NCBI RefSeq assembly: GCF_000429485.1 | Contig: NZ_KE386907.1 | Location: 505,096 to 569,095, forward strand | DNA: 64,000 nucleotides | Source: Aliagarivorans marinus DSM 23064 | Lineage (GTDB): Bacteria; Pseudomonadota; Gammaproteobacteria; Enterobacterales; Celerinatantimonadaceae | Reading direction: 5' to 3' | Shown: positions 42,100-51,118 of the stretch, piece by piece | How positions within the stretch are numbered: position 1 is the stretch's first letter | Layout of the letters: the number at the start of each line of letters is the position of its first letter | Program-made: the position numbers and the translations under genes | The notes under the pieces: generated by a model | Database searches by the model: none | The model's input: the letters and a program-made list of their open reading frames with translations, nothing else | Told to the model about the DNA's origin: nothing

Positions 42100-42567
42100 T
42101 CACGCGCAGGAATCGAAGCTCATCTCAAGCAGAGGGTAGCCGCTGTAGCGCTCGTCACGCTGGGCGTAGGTGGTGAAATGGTGGCGCCGATAAAAGCGTA
42201 GTGCGTCGTTGCTGTCGGCAAACAGCACCAGTTGCAAGCGTGGCCGCAGCAGTTTGGCTTGGAATAGCAGCTGCGAGCCGACTCCCCGCCCCTGCCAGTC
42301 CGGGTCAACAAAGATGCCCAGTAGCTGTTCGCCCGCCAATGCCATAAAGCCACACACCTTACCGTGCACTTCGGCAACCCAGACTTCGGCGCGGGTCTTG
42401 AGCATACGGCTTAAGCCCTCTAAACGATGCCACCAAAACTCGACTGGCAGAAACTCTAAGGCACGGATGCTGGCCGACAGCCAGATGTCGGCTATCGCTT
42501 CGTCATCGTCATTTAATACTGCCGGGCGAAGCACTAACTTCACCCCATTACACACCAGTTCAACCAC
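42100..42567 (-). CDS. GNAT N-acetyltransferase
   Basis: A 155-residue acetyltransferase. Motif A is FVDPDWQGRGVGSQLL (the acetyl-CoA-binding Q/RxxGxG), preceded by VCGFMALAGEQLLGI and followed by LQLVLFADSNDALRFYRRHHF. The substrate cannot be told. A separate transcript lying behind the TolB-like gene on the same strand. No strong ribosome site is visible. Confidence 0.83.
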   Translation of the reverse strand: MVELVCNGVKLVLRPAVLNDDDEAIADIWLSASIRALEFLPVEFWWHRLEGLSRMLKTRAEVWVAEVHGKVCGFMALAGEQLLGIFVDPDWQGRGVGSQLLFQAKLLRPRLQLVLFADSNDALRFYRRHHFTTYAQRDERYSGYPLLEMSFDSCA

Positions 42568-42774
42568 GTGATGTTGCCGCCTATTTTTTACTTAGAGCAA
42601 AGATATAGTTGCCGCTACAAAAATCCGACGTGAGTGAGATCGAGTTTTCTCCGCCCGCTTTGGAGGTGGCTCACAAACTAAAAAATACCCCAACAGTAAT
42701 AATGGGAAAATCACAGCTGACAAGCTGACTGCGTTTGCTAGAATGGCCTGCCAAATTCAACGAGAAGTGTCTCC

Positions 42775-43683
42775 ATGTGGTTTAAAAATCTACGACTTTT
42801 CCGCTTAAGCAAGCCGCTTGAGGTATCCGAAACCGAACTTGAGAAAGCCCTTGATGATCTGGTCTTTAGCCCCTGTGGCAGCCAAGATCTGAGCAAGTTT
42901 GGCTGGGTAAAACCCATGGGTAAACTGGGCCAGAGCCTGATCCACGTGGCAGGCAAAGACATCCTGATCTGCGCGAAAAAAGAAGAGAAGATGCTGCCCG
43001 CTACGGTTATCCGCGAGAGCCTGGCGGAGAAAGTGGAGCAGATTGAGCAAGAGCAAGCCCGCCCACTGAAAAAAGCCGAAAAAGACGCCCTCAAAGACGA
43101 GATCGTACAAACGCTGCTACCGCGTGCCTTCACTCGCTCAAACCTAACCTATGCCTGGATCAACACCGAGCACGACTTTGTGGCGGTTGACGCCAGCAGC
43201 GCCAAGAAAGCTGAAGATGTGCTGTCACTGCTACGTAAAGCCTTGGGCAGCCTGCCAGCCACTCCGGTTAAGTTGGCCAACCAAGCCGATGTCACCATGA
43301 CCGATTGGCTGAACGAGAAGAGCATTCCGGCCGGCTTCGAGCTGGGCGAGCAAGCCGAGCTGCGCAGCGCTTTGGAAGGCGGCGGTATTATTCGTTGTAA
43401 AGAGCAGGACCTGTTTAGCGACGAAATCAAAGCCCACCTGGATGCCGACAAGTTCGTGACCAAGCTGGAGCTATGCTGGGCCGAGTCAGTGAACTTTGTG
43501 GTCGATGAAGACCTGGCAATTAAGAGCATCAAGTTCACCGATACCCTGACCGAGCAAAACGAAGACATCAGCAAAGAAGACTTCGCTGCGCGCTTCGACG
43601 CTGACTTCGCGCTGGCCAGCGGTGAGCTCACCAAGCTGATCCCAGACCTGATTGCCGCCATGGGCGGTGAAGTGCGCGATTAA
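42775..43683 (+). CDS. rdgC: Recombination-associated protein RdgC
   Basis: A 302-residue DNA-binding protein of the RdgC family, which forms rings on duplex DNA and modulates RecA. It starts MWFKNLRLFRLS and carries the family stretches FSPCGSQDLSKFGWVKP, TLLPRAFTRSNLTYAWI and TDWLNEKSIPAGFELGEQ, at the standard length. ATG 42775 has a weak AGTGTC leader instead of a good ribosome site. It stands alone with a terminator. Confidence 0.96.
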   Translation: MWFKNLRLFRLSKPLEVSETELEKALDDLVFSPCGSQDLSKFGWVKPMGKLGQSLIHVAGKDILICAKKEEKMLPATVIRESLAEKVEQIEQEQARPLKKAEKDALKDEIVQTLLPRAFTRSNLTYAWINTEHDFVAVDASSAKKAEDVLSLLRKALGSLPATPVKLANQADVTMTDWLNEKSIPAGFELGEQAELRSALEGGGIIRCKEQDLFSDEIKAHLDADKFVTKLELCWAESVNFVVDEDLAIKSIKFTDTLTEQNEDISKEDFAARFDADFALASGELTKLIPDLIAAMGGEVRD

Positions 43684-43725
43684 TCGCTAACTGTTCGCTA
43701 CTTGCTAAGCATTAGCACTAAAAAC

Positions 43726-43750
43726 GACCAGTCAGGCTGGTCATTTTTTA
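43726..43750 (+). terminator. Rho-independent terminator of rdgC
   Basis: Stem GACCAG/CTGGTC (43726-43731 with 43737-43742), a 5-base loop and a T-run (ATTTTTTATT). Confidence 0.8.
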
Positions 43751-43871
43751 TTCAATTGCTACAGACGGCACATTCCAGTAGAATTGCCCGCCAAATTTCT
43801 CTGGCTTGCCAGGCGCTAGGCGCTGCGCGAGCTTTTCCACTTCATTAGATTCGACTAGACCCGGAGCTAAG

Positions 43872-45230
43872 ATGTTTACACCTGAATTGCTGTCACCTGC
43901 CGGCACCCTTAAGAACATGCGTTACGCCTTTGCCTATGGCGCCGACGCGGTATACGCTGGCCAACCCCGTTACTCGCTGCGCGTACGCAACAACGAGTTC
44001 AACCACGAAAACCTTGAACTGGCGATTAACGAAGCCCACGAGCAGAATAAGAAGCTGTACGTAGTGAGCAATATCTCACCGCATAACGCCAAGCTGAAAA
44101 CCTATCTGCGCGATATCGAGCCGGTGATTGCAATGAAGCCCGACGCCCTGATTATGTCCGACCCGGGCATGATTATGATGGTGCGCGAAGCCTTCCCGGA
44201 TCAAACCATCCACCTGTCGGTACAGGCCAACGCCATTAACTGGGCCACTGTTAAGTTCTGGCATCAACAGGGCGTTGAGCGGGTGATCCTGTCGCGCGAG
44301 CTGTCGCTGGATGAGATCGAAGAGATCCGCATGCAAGTGCCAGAGATGGAGATCGAAGTCTTCGTACACGGTGCACTGTGTATGGCCTACTCGGGCCGCT
44401 GCCTGCTCTCGGGCTACATCAACAAGCGTGACCCGAACCAAGGCACCTGCACCAACGCTTGTCGCTGGCAGTACAACGCCCATGATGCGATTCAAGACGA
44501 GCACGGCCAGATCATCGCCAAAGAGCCGCAGATCATCACCCCAACCTTGGGTGAAGGCAAGCCAACCGACGAAGTGTTTCTGCTGCAAGAGCAAGGCCGC
44601 CCCGGCGAGTACATGCCGGCCTTTGAAGACGAGCATGGCACCTACATCATGAACTCGAAAGACCTGCGCGCCATCCAGCACGTAGAGCGCCTAACCAAGA
44701 TGGGCGTACACTCGCTGAAGATTGAAGGCCGTACCAAGTCGTTCTACTACTGTGCCCGTACCGCTCAGGTGTATCGCCAAGCGATTAACGACGCAGTCGC
44801 TGGTAAGCCCTTCGACCCTAACCTGATGCGCACGCTTGAGAGCCTGGCCCACCGCGGTTATACCGAAGGCTTCCTGCGGCGTCACACCCACGATGAGTAC
44901 CAAAACTACGACTATGGCTACTCGGTGAGTGAGAATCAGCAGTTTGTCGGCGAAGTGACTGGCCGCAACGCCCAAGGCCTGGCGGAAATCACCGTGAAGA
45001 ACAAGTTCGTGCAAGGCGACAGCATTGAGGTGATGACCCCGCAAGGTAACCTCACCATGAACATCGAGCACATGGAAAACAAAAAAGGCGAGCTGATCGA
45101 CGACGCCAAAGGCAGCGGCCATACTGTGTACATTCCTCTGCCAGAGAATGTCGACCTGGACTACGCCCTGATTATGCGCAACCTCAAGCAAGGCCAAGAC
45201 ACCCGCAACCCACACAAAGCTGCGGTGTAA
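43872..45230 (+). CDS. trhP: tRNA uridine 34 5-hydroxylation protein TrhP (YegQ, U32 family)
   Basis: A 452-residue U32-peptidase-family protein. Known E. coli TrhP (YegQ) makes the prephenate-dependent 5-hydroxyuridine at position 34 of tRNAs. It starts FTPELLSPAGTLKNMRYAFA; the Cys cluster VHGALCMAYSGRCLLSGY with CTNACRWQYN should hold a [4Fe-4S] centre, and KIEGRTKSFYY is the family signature. ATG 43872 follows GGAG, and an upstream frame start at 43806 was rejected. It is followed after one base by yfhL, a typical ferredoxin partner. Confidence 0.95.
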   Translation: MFTPELLSPAGTLKNMRYAFAYGADAVYAGQPRYSLRVRNNEFNHENLELAINEAHEQNKKLYVVSNISPHNAKLKTYLRDIEPVIAMKPDALIMSDPGMIMMVREAFPDQTIHLSVQANAINWATVKFWHQQGVERVILSRELSLDEIEEIRMQVPEMEIEVFVHGALCMAYSGRCLLSGYINKRDPNQGTCTNACRWQYNAHDAIQDEHGQIIAKEPQIITPTLGEGKPTDEVFLLQEQGRPGEYMPAFEDEHGTYIMNSKDLRAIQHVERLTKMGVHSLKIEGRTKSFYYCARTAQVYRQAINDAVAGKPFDPNLMRTLESLAHRGYTEGFLRRHTHDEYQNYDYGYSVSENQQFVGEVTGRNAQGLAEITVKNKFVQGDSIEVMTPQGNLTMNIEHMENKKGELIDDAKGSGHTVYIPLPENVDLDYALIMRNLKQGQDTRNPHKAAV

Positions 45231-45231
45231 C

Positions 45232-45504
45232 ATGGCACTCAAGATCAGTAAAAAATGCATCAACTGCGATATGTGCGAGCCAGAGTGCCCTAATCAGGCA
45301 ATCAGCTACGACGGCATTATCACCGTGATCGACCCGGCGCGTTGCACCGAGTGTAAGGGCCACTACGATACCCCTACCTGTATCGCAGTATGCCCTATCG
45401 ATGTGATTGCGGTTGACCCTGAGCATGTCGAGACAGAGGAGCAACTGTACGATAAGTTCGTTGCGCTACACGGCGATTTGCTGATTTCGAAAAGCGCACC
45501 TTAG
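45232..45504 (+). CDS. yfhL: YfhL family 4Fe-4S ferredoxin
   Basis: A 90-residue ferredoxin. Two clusters are predicted: CINCDMCEPECPNQ and CTECKGHYDTPTCIAVCP, the second with the long CxxC-N-Cys spacing typical of the Alvin group. It starts one base after trhP, so both are one transcript. The electron-transfer role for TrhP is inferred from this conserved pairing. Confidence 0.93.
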   Translation: MALKISKKCINCDMCEPECPNQAISYDGIITVIDPARCTECKGHYDTPTCIAVCPIDVIAVDPEHVETEEQLYDKFVALHGDLLISKSAP

Positions 45505-45544
45505 GGCTGCGGGCTTCGCGTTAAGTGTAAATACCCTTTTGAAG

Positions 45545-45571
45545 AAGCGAGCGACCTGCTCGCTTTTTTGA
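45545..45571 (+). terminator. Rho-independent terminator after yfhL
   Basis: Stem AAGCGAGC/GCTCGCTT (45545-45552 with 45558-45565), a 5-base loop, followed by TTTT. Confidence 0.85.
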
Positions 45572-45596
45572 TTCGCTAGCAATGAGGTTTACTAGC

Positions 45597-45854
45597 ATGT
45601 TTAAGTCCTTAAAGGCCTTTATCGCCAATGCAGTGGAGTTCCAATCTCGTATCTGGGTGGTGGATGAGTTTTCCGGTCCACATAAGGGCAGCGCCTATGT
45701 GGTGAACGAAGATGACTTCGACGCACCACTGCAGTGGATGCGCAGAAAGGGCTATGGGCAAGCGGAGCTGGACAAGGTCGATGCCATGCGCCGCTCACAG
45801 GTTGTGGTGGTGGAGTTTGCGGATATCAGCCACCGACTGGTTCGAGTTAAGTAG
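45597..45854 (+). CDS. Hypothetical small protein, 85 residues
   Basis: A small soluble protein with mixed helix and strand (KAFIANAVEFQSRIW, WMRRKGYGQAELDKVD, VVVVEFADISHRLVRV). No family recognised. The ATG at 45597 with GAGG ten bases before is preferred over ATG 45582. It has its own terminator and no operon partner. Confidence 0.6.
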   Translation: MFKSLKAFIANAVEFQSRIWVVDEFSGPHKGSAYVVNEDDFDAPLQWMRRKGYGQAELDKVDAMRRSQVVVVEFADISHRLVRVK

Positions 45855-45895
45855 CCAGACTAAGCTCCGTCAGCAAATTAGCGGCACCTACAAGC

Positions 45896-45928
45896 AAAAA
45901 AGCGTATCCCATGGGATACGCTTTTTTT
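45896..45928. terminator. Bidirectional terminator
   Basis: A perfect palindrome, AAAAAAGCGTATCCC paired with GGGATACGCTTTTTT (45896-45910 with 45913-45927) around AT. It serves the small gene at 45597 and the DUF1254 gene on the other strand. Confidence 0.88.
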
Positions 45929-45938
45929 CAGCTAGGCC

Positions 45939-47036
45939 TTAGTTCACACTCAACTCGCGAAGCTCCGGCAGTTGATACTGCTTCATCGCTTCCACATCTG
46001 GGCGGTAGGCGCGGATCTGGGCGCGCCATCCATCGACTGGGGTACGCGCAAAGTTCACACCCTGCTTCTCAGCCTCTGCCTGACATAGCTCATCACCGAA
46101 GATGATGGTGAAGCTACCGTCATCATGCTGTTTAAAATCGGGACGAATGGTACTGACGATGTTGTGCTCATCGGTCATCAGATAGTTCTGCGCGTTGTAC
46201 ATGGTCAACGAGCCAAAGGCCTCTGCAGGAATATCATCAAACGTCGCGATGTAACACTGATCGGCCTTGGTGTCAGCCGGTGCCCAAGAGGCGTACATGG
46301 CGGTGGATTCTGGGCTCAGCCCCCACGAACCGGCAACGGTGTAGGTCCACTTTTCCCAATCCGATACCTCATTGATATCAAACTGCACCGAGTCATACAT
46401 ATCTGGCAACTCGCCCCACTGCTCCAGCAAGGCATTGCGCAGTTCCAGCACGTCCGCCTCTTGAGTGCCTTGCGGGTATGGCACGGCCGAGTTTGAGCTG
46501 ATCTTCATCTGCGGCTGCAGCACATCGCGGATATAGGCGATATCTTCCGCCGTGGCGTCGGTGCCGGTACGAATGCCGACAAACACATAATCGGTCTCGA
46601 TGTCACCGGCTTGGTACTCGTACACGCCCGGCTCCCAAGTGTACTCCACAAAGGTGTGGTTATAGTCCTGGATGTGCAAGGAGACAAAGCGCTCTCCCAT
46701 CTCAGGCACTTCGATGCTAAAACCTTCGCGGGTATCGATGATCGCCAATGAATATACGGTGTCCAGATTCGGCGTCACCACCCAGTTATCGGCGGCTTTG
46801 GACAAGCCGGGAAAGTGAATAAACTCGTTTACATCGGCGCGATTGAGCATGTTTAGCGCAAACAAGTCGGCCTCTTTTTGCTGGTACTCCATGGCGCTCA
46901 TGCCGTAGTCCATGGGGTCAACCGCCCAAGACGAGGAATCGATGTCCGTAATCACTTGCTGTGTAGATGGCATTGTGTCGGCTAAGCTGGTTGCAGACAG
47001 TGAAGCGATGGTCAACGCGAGTAGTGTTTTTTTCAT
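45939..47036 (-). CDS. DUF1254/DUF1214 domain-containing exported protein
   Basis: A 365-residue secreted protein. Signal peptide to about residue 20 (SATSLAD). The N-terminal DUF1254 domain contains NWVVTPNLDTVYSLAIID and GERFVSLHIQDYNHTFVEY. The C-terminal DUF1214 part has WGLSPESTAMYASW and AQNYLMTDEHNIVS. The family is secreted and of unknown function. The ATG at 47036 follows AGAGG; the longer frame to 47195 overlaps the neighbour and lacks a signal peptide. It is co-transcribed with the beta-barrel gene 19 bases upstream. Confidence 0.88.
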   Translation of the reverse strand: MKKTLLALTIASLSATSLADTMPSTQQVITDIDSSSWAVDPMDYGMSAMEYQQKEADLFALNMLNRADVNEFIHFPGLSKAADNWVVTPNLDTVYSLAIIDTREGFSIEVPEMGERFVSLHIQDYNHTFVEYTWEPGVYEYQAGDIETDYVFVGIRTGTDATAEDIAYIRDVLQPQMKISSNSAVPYPQGTQEADVLELRNALLEQWGELPDMYDSVQFDINEVSDWEKWTYTVAGSWGLSPESTAMYASWAPADTKADQCYIATFDDIPAEAFGSLTMYNAQNYLMTDEHNIVSTIRPDFKQHDDGSFTIIFGDELCQAEAEKQGVNFARTPVDGWRAQIRAYRPDVEAMKQYQLPELRELSVN

Positions 47037-47055
47037 GTTCGTTACCTCTTTATAT

Positions 47056-47829
47056 TTAAAGTTGGTAGTTAAATTCGATGATGTGGGTTCCGTCTTTAAA
47101 GCTGACTCGCTGATTCCATTGAGCGAAGTAGCGCACATTGAGGCGCGGATTGATCTGGTAAGACGCGGCAAACTCATGGGCCAGCATGCTGTCATGCCCC
47201 AGATAGGCGTGATTTTTGTAGTTGTCAGAGCCCGATAAGGTCTGCATATACATTGGGTTGTAGTTCAGCCACACCTTGTCGCTAATGGTGAACTTGCTAT
47301 AGCTTCCCACCACTGCAAAGGTGCCCGGTACCGAGTAGCCGCTCACAGGCGTGCCATCGTCGCCCATGGCGTTGTTGGCAAAGGCCGCCCCAACACCGGC
47401 CAGTGGGTAGAGTTGTAAGCGGCCCATAGCAGGTAGCGCTTGAATAAAGCTGTAGGAGAGTGAGCCAGTTTCGGCGGCAAAGCTGTAATTGAAATCGATT
47501 TGCGAGCCTCGACCATTGGTGAGGTCAACACCGAAGCGACGCAGGCGAACACTGTCGATGCTATCGGTAGCGTAATTTCTGAACCCTAAGCTGTCGCCAA
47601 GCGCACCTTTGAGCTCCAGCACATGCATGCCCATGGTGGTGTCTTTGCCGGTATCGAAGGTTTGCCCCATCTTGAGGTTCAATCCTTTGTCGGTGTAGCC
47701 AGCACCCACCTGGGTGTACACCGATAGCGGGTCAGACATATCCTCAACATCGCTGTTTGTCTGCGCCGCAGCCATTGCCGGCAGGCTCGCCAAAACCAGT
47801 GATAGAGGGACAGAGAAGAGTGCTTTCAT
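47056..47829 (-). CDS. Predicted outer-membrane beta-barrel protein
   Basis: A 257-residue exported protein. Signal peptide to about residue 22 (AMAAAQ). The rest alternates short polar/hydrophobic strands (FDFNYSFAAETG-like, LSYSFIQALPAMGRLQLYPLAG, KVWLNYNPMYMQTLSGS) and ends IIEFNYQL, as outer-membrane barrels do. It is first in a two-gene operon with the DUF1254 protein and faces a LysR gene across a 161-base region with a perfect inverted repeat. Possibly a channel for the compound processed by the DUF1254 protein; that is inference. Confidence 0.75.
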   Translation of the reverse strand: MKALFSVPLSLVLASLPAMAAAQTNSDVEDMSDPLSVYTQVGAGYTDKGLNLKMGQTFDTGKDTTMGMHVLELKGALGDSLGFRNYATDSIDSVRLRRFGVDLTNGRGSQIDFNYSFAAETGSLSYSFIQALPAMGRLQLYPLAGVGAAFANNAMGDDGTPVSGYSVPGTFAVVGSYSKFTISDKVWLNYNPMYMQTLSGSDNYKNHAYLGHDSMLAHEFAASYQINPRLNVRYFAQWNQRVSFKDGTHIIEFNYQL

Positions 47830-47911
47830 CGTTGAGCAACCATGTTGTGTAAGTTGATGAAGGCATCTTAGAGCAGTTAAGTTATCTCAAGAAATGGTAT
47901 AGATGGCTTTA

Positions 47912-47934
47912 AGATATTATCTGTATTAATATCT
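47912..47934. promoter_or_regulatory. Perfect inverted repeat between LysR gene and its divergent operon
   Basis: AGATATTA (47912-47919) and TAATATCT (47927-47934) are exact inverted arms with a 7-base spacer. It has the size and AT-rich dyad form of LysR-type operators and lies at the expected place, 57 bases before the LysR start. Confidence 0.65.
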
Positions 47935-47990
47935 ATGCTTTCAGCGTTGCAGCGCTAAAGACTAGCGAGCAAACAGCCAGTGAGACCGCA

Positions 47991-48899
47991 ATGAAGAACT
48001 TCGATTACAACCTTCTGAAAGTGCTGCGGGTATTGGTTGATACACAAAACACCAAACAAGCTGCCGAGCGCTTGCACCTTAGCCAATCGGCGGTGAGTCA
48101 TGCGCTGGCGCGGCTGCGCGAGGCCTTTGACGACCCGCTATTTGTCCGAGAACGTTATGGGCTAAGCCCAACCGAGCGCTGTTTGGAGATTACCCAAGCG
48201 CTGCCAGATGTGGTGGAGCAGATCGATGCGCTGTTTAATCCGGGCAGTGAGTTTGCCGCGGCCAGCTATCAGGGAAAGATCGCCATTAGCCTGAGTAACG
48301 CACTATCGGGCGCGCTGGGGGCGCGGCTCTATGCGCGCTTACGCCATAAGGCGCCCAATGCCCGTTTCGAGATCATGGACTGGACCTGGCAAGTCGAGAC
48401 AGCCCTACTCTCCCGGCAGATCCACCTCGCCTTGGACTATGGGCCAGAGAGCTATTCCAAGCAGATCAAACAGCAGCGGATGCCGCAGAACCACTACATC
48501 CTGTGTGTGCGTAAGGGCCACCCTATTACTAAGCTGAAACACTACGATGTCACAACGCTGGCCCGTTACCCTCTGGTGCTGATCCGCACCCCAGATTGGC
48601 GCACCCGCCACGAAACCGCCGAAGAGACCTTTATTAAAGCAGGCTTGGTGCCCGAGGTACTGCTCAAATCCGACTCGCCAGAGGTTAACTTTGCCGCACT
48701 GCGCAGCAGCGATGCCATCTTCCCCACCGCCATCAGCCTACAATCGCTTCCCGATGACATCGTAGCGCTGCCCCCCGGTGAGCACTTGCCAGAGCAAAAC
48801 ATGGATATCTACGCCTACTACCCCTATCAAACCCAAGACAATGCCTTGGTTAAGTGGCTGATATCAGAGGTGAGAGCGCTGTTTGAAGAGGAAAGCTAA
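47991..48899 (+). CDS. LysR family transcriptional regulator
   Basis: A 302-residue regulator. The N-terminal winged helix-turn-helix (MKNFDYNLLKVLRVLV, KQAAERLHLSQSAVSHALARLR, DDPLFVRERYGLSPT) is typical. The C-terminal type 2 periplasmic-binding fold (YQGKIAISLSNALSGALGA, HYILCVRKGHPI) binds an inducer. It is divergent from the OMP-DUF1254 operon and probably regulates it and itself through the inverted repeat at 47912-47934. Confidence 0.93.
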   Translation: MKNFDYNLLKVLRVLVDTQNTKQAAERLHLSQSAVSHALARLREAFDDPLFVRERYGLSPTERCLEITQALPDVVEQIDALFNPGSEFAAASYQGKIAISLSNALSGALGARLYARLRHKAPNARFEIMDWTWQVETALLSRQIHLALDYGPESYSKQIKQQRMPQNHYILCVRKGHPITKLKHYDVTTLARYPLVLIRTPDWRTRHETAEETFIKAGLVPEVLLKSDSPEVNFAALRSSDAIFPTAISLQSLPDDIVALPPGEHLPEQNMDIYAYYPYQTQDNALVKWLISEVRALFEEES

Positions 48900-48946
48900 C
48901 AGCTCGGCTCTCAGAAGAGAATCAGAGGAATCACAGAGTAATCAGG

Positions 48947-49561
48947 TCACTCGCGAAACAAGCCAGCGACACGGGCGGCTAGCAATCGATGTTGCTGGGC
49001 GTCCAGATGTACGCCATCTCCCTTATCAACCGCGACCACATCGGCGGCATTAACAAAGGCACAACCGAGCTGCAGAGCCAGCGATTGATAGAGCCCAGCT
49101 AACTGCTTGGATGGCTCAGAGGCACCAGTAAAGTAAGCAGCGAAACTACCCGATGTGCCAATTGCAGGTGGAGCAATCAGCGCTATCGAAGGCTGATAAT
49201 CTAACTGCTTGGCGCAAACCTCGCGCACCTCAGCTACCAGCCCGCCCATCATGTCAGCGATTTGCTGCGGCGTAAGGCCAAATGCGGGAAACAGCTCATT
49301 GGTGCCGAGCATCAACAGCAGCCAATCAGGGCGCTGCTGCACCACCACGCGAAGCAGATCCTGCGCACCACTTTGCAAGCCAAAGCTTGGCTCAACCGAG
49401 TAGAGGGTGCGCCCGGGCTGACCGTTTTCAATCACCTGATAACGCCCGCTAAGCAGCGAGCCCAACACGCCGGGCCAACGGGAGTCGGCGGCCATGCGCT
49501 GGCCGGTCTGTGGTGAGTAGCCCCAAGTATTGGAGTCGCCAAAGCATAGGATGGACTGCAT
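48947..49561 (-). CDS. SGNH/GDSL hydrolase
   Basis: A 204-residue esterase-like enzyme. Block I is ILCFGDSNTWGY (nucleophile Ser in GDSN), block III is LLMLGTNELFPAF (GTNE, Asn oxyanion) and block V is KGDGVHLDAQQH (Asp-x-x-His). This is the arrangement of cytoplasmic SGNH arylesterases. No signal peptide. It follows the acetyltransferase gene on the same strand after 76 bases. Confidence 0.9.
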   Translation of the reverse strand: MQSILCFGDSNTWGYSPQTGQRMAADSRWPGVLGSLLSGRYQVIENGQPGRTLYSVEPSFGLQSGAQDLLRVVVQQRPDWLLLMLGTNELFPAFGLTPQQIADMMGGLVAEVREVCAKQLDYQPSIALIAPPAIGTSGSFAAYFTGASEPSKQLAGLYQSLALQLGCAFVNAADVVAVDKGDGVHLDAQQHRLLAARVAGLFRE

Positions 49562-49637
49562 AAGGTATCTAGTTGCTAGGTTTTAGCACTTTATATCAAC
49601 CAGTTAGGCTTTATACAAGCCTACCAGCAAACAGGCA

Positions 49638-50234
49638 TTAACCCGGCTCCACACTGCGGATCACTCGACAAGGGTTGCCCACCGCCACGCTGTTGGCTGG
49701 GATCGAACGGTTCACCACACTGCCCGCGCCGATTACCGAATTCTTGCCGATAGTCACCCCCGGTAGCACGGTGACGCTGGCGCCAATCCAGACGTTATCT
49801 TCGATGGTCACTGGCGCGGAGTAGGTATTGAAGAAGGGATGGCTATCCTCCGGCGCCCAATCAGCCAGCAAGCGCTGGGTGGGCTCTACCGGGTGGGTGG
49901 CAGTACAGATCTGCACGTTGGAGGCAATTAGCACCTTGTTGCCAATGGTTATCTTGTTACAGTCCACAAAGATGCAGTTGATATTGATAATCACGTTGCT
50001 GCCAATGGAAATGTGACGCCCATAATCACAGTAAAACGGGGTATCGATATTCACGTTGTCGCCTATCTCAGCGAGTAGGTCGCGCAAGATAGCGGCGCGG
50101 GTAGCGCTCTCCTCATTATCGGTTTGGTTGTAGGCGCGGGTAAGCTTTCTGGCACGGCTGATAATCGCCTGCAGCTCGGCATCTGAGGTGTTAAACCACT
50201 CTCCATCTAAACACTTTTGAATCTCACTCTTCAT
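49638..50234 (-). CDS. Maltose/galactoside O-acetyltransferase family (Maa-like)
   Basis: A 198-residue left-handed beta-helix acetyltransferase. The N-terminal Mac domain (CLDGEWFNTSDAEL, ARKLTRAYNQT) is followed by hexapeptide repeats (IGNKVLIASNVQI, IEDNVWIGASVTVLPGVTIG) with the catalytic TATHPVEP histidine. It transfers acetyl groups from acetyl-CoA to sugars. The ATG at 50234 follows GGGAGAGGGAG; the longer frame to 50291 was rejected. Confidence 0.9.
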   Translation of the reverse strand: MKSEIQKCLDGEWFNTSDAELQAIISRARKLTRAYNQTDNEESATRAAILRDLLAEIGDNVNIDTPFYCDYGRHISIGSNVIININCIFVDCNKITIGNKVLIASNVQICTATHPVEPTQRLLADWAPEDSHPFFNTYSAPVTIEDNVWIGASVTVLPGVTIGKNSVIGAGSVVNRSIPANSVAVGNPCRVIRSVEPG

Positions 50235-50271
50235 TCTCCCTCTCCCTGCTTGGGTTATGAACTGTCTTTGT

Positions 50272-50949
50272 TTATAGGGCTGTGCGCGCAATGATTAAGT
50301 CCGCTATCTCACTCATACTGGTTGCCATAATATCTGGCTGTCGGTAAAGCGGATGGTAATGCTGGCCGCTGCGATCGAGATAGGCCGCTTGCATGCCGGC
50401 GTTGAGCGCGCCATGGGAGTCCCAGTCGTGACAGGCGACCAGCCGCAGCTCGGCAATCGGTGCTCCCAGCTCTTCAGCCACCCGCTGGTAGACCTGCGGA
50501 TCGGGCTTAAAGCTATTGAAGCCCTCCACCGAGATAATCCTATCAAAGTGCTCGCTCAGCCCTGCCTGATTGATCTGGGTAGTAATTAAGGCCAGAGATG
50601 AGTTGGAGAACGCCACTGTGCGCAGCCCACTCGCGCGCAAGCTCTTTAGTGCTGGTTCAACATCGGGGTGAGGCTTTAGTGCAGCAAACCCAGCCAAGAT
50701 CTGCTGGCGCCGCTCGGGGCTTAGGCTCACCTGCCAACGCTGCGCTTCAGCATCCAGCGCAATAGCGGCCAGCTCGGCGAACTGGCTCGGCAGCTTGGTC
50801 ACCACGCATACCGTTGAGGTGTGCAGTAGCCGCGAGAACCACAATGGCAGCGCACTCTGGTTGCCAAAAACCTGCATAAACAGCGGCTTTAACGAAGATA
50901 AATCGAGTACCGTCTCATTGATATCAAACAACACCGTGGCATTGGCCAT
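50272..50949 (-). CDS. HAD superfamily hydrolase, haloacid dehalogenase type II-like
   Basis: A 225-residue HAD hydrolase. Motif I is VLFDINETVLD; here the second Asp of DxD is replaced by Asn, as in many type II haloacid dehalogenases (the DxN variant, though usually DAYGT). Motif II is VAFSNSS, motif III the KPDPQVY lysine and motif IV ACHDWDSHGA. The cap segment sits between motifs I and II. It probably acts on 2-haloacids or phosphoesters; the DxN pair argues against a phosphatase. Confidence 0.85.
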   Translation of the reverse strand: MANATVLFDINETVLDLSSLKPLFMQVFGNQSALPLWFSRLLHTSTVCVVTKLPSQFAELAAIALDAEAQRWQVSLSPERRQQILAGFAALKPHPDVEPALKSLRASGLRTVAFSNSSLALITTQINQAGLSEHFDRIISVEGFNSFKPDPQVYQRVAEELGAPIAELRLVACHDWDSHGALNAGMQAAYLDRSGQHYHPLYRQPDIMATSMSEIADLIIARTAL

Positions 50950-51118
50950 CAGCCCACCTCACTTGCAGCGCAACCAGTAGTCACCCTGAGACTAACTCTT
51001 TTTAACGACAACTCAATAGCTTACTCAGCACTTTTCAATACAGCAGCCCGAACTGGCCCAATAAGCGATACCTGCAGAGCAGCTATACTAGGTGGAAGGA
51101 TTAGCCTGGAGATAGACC

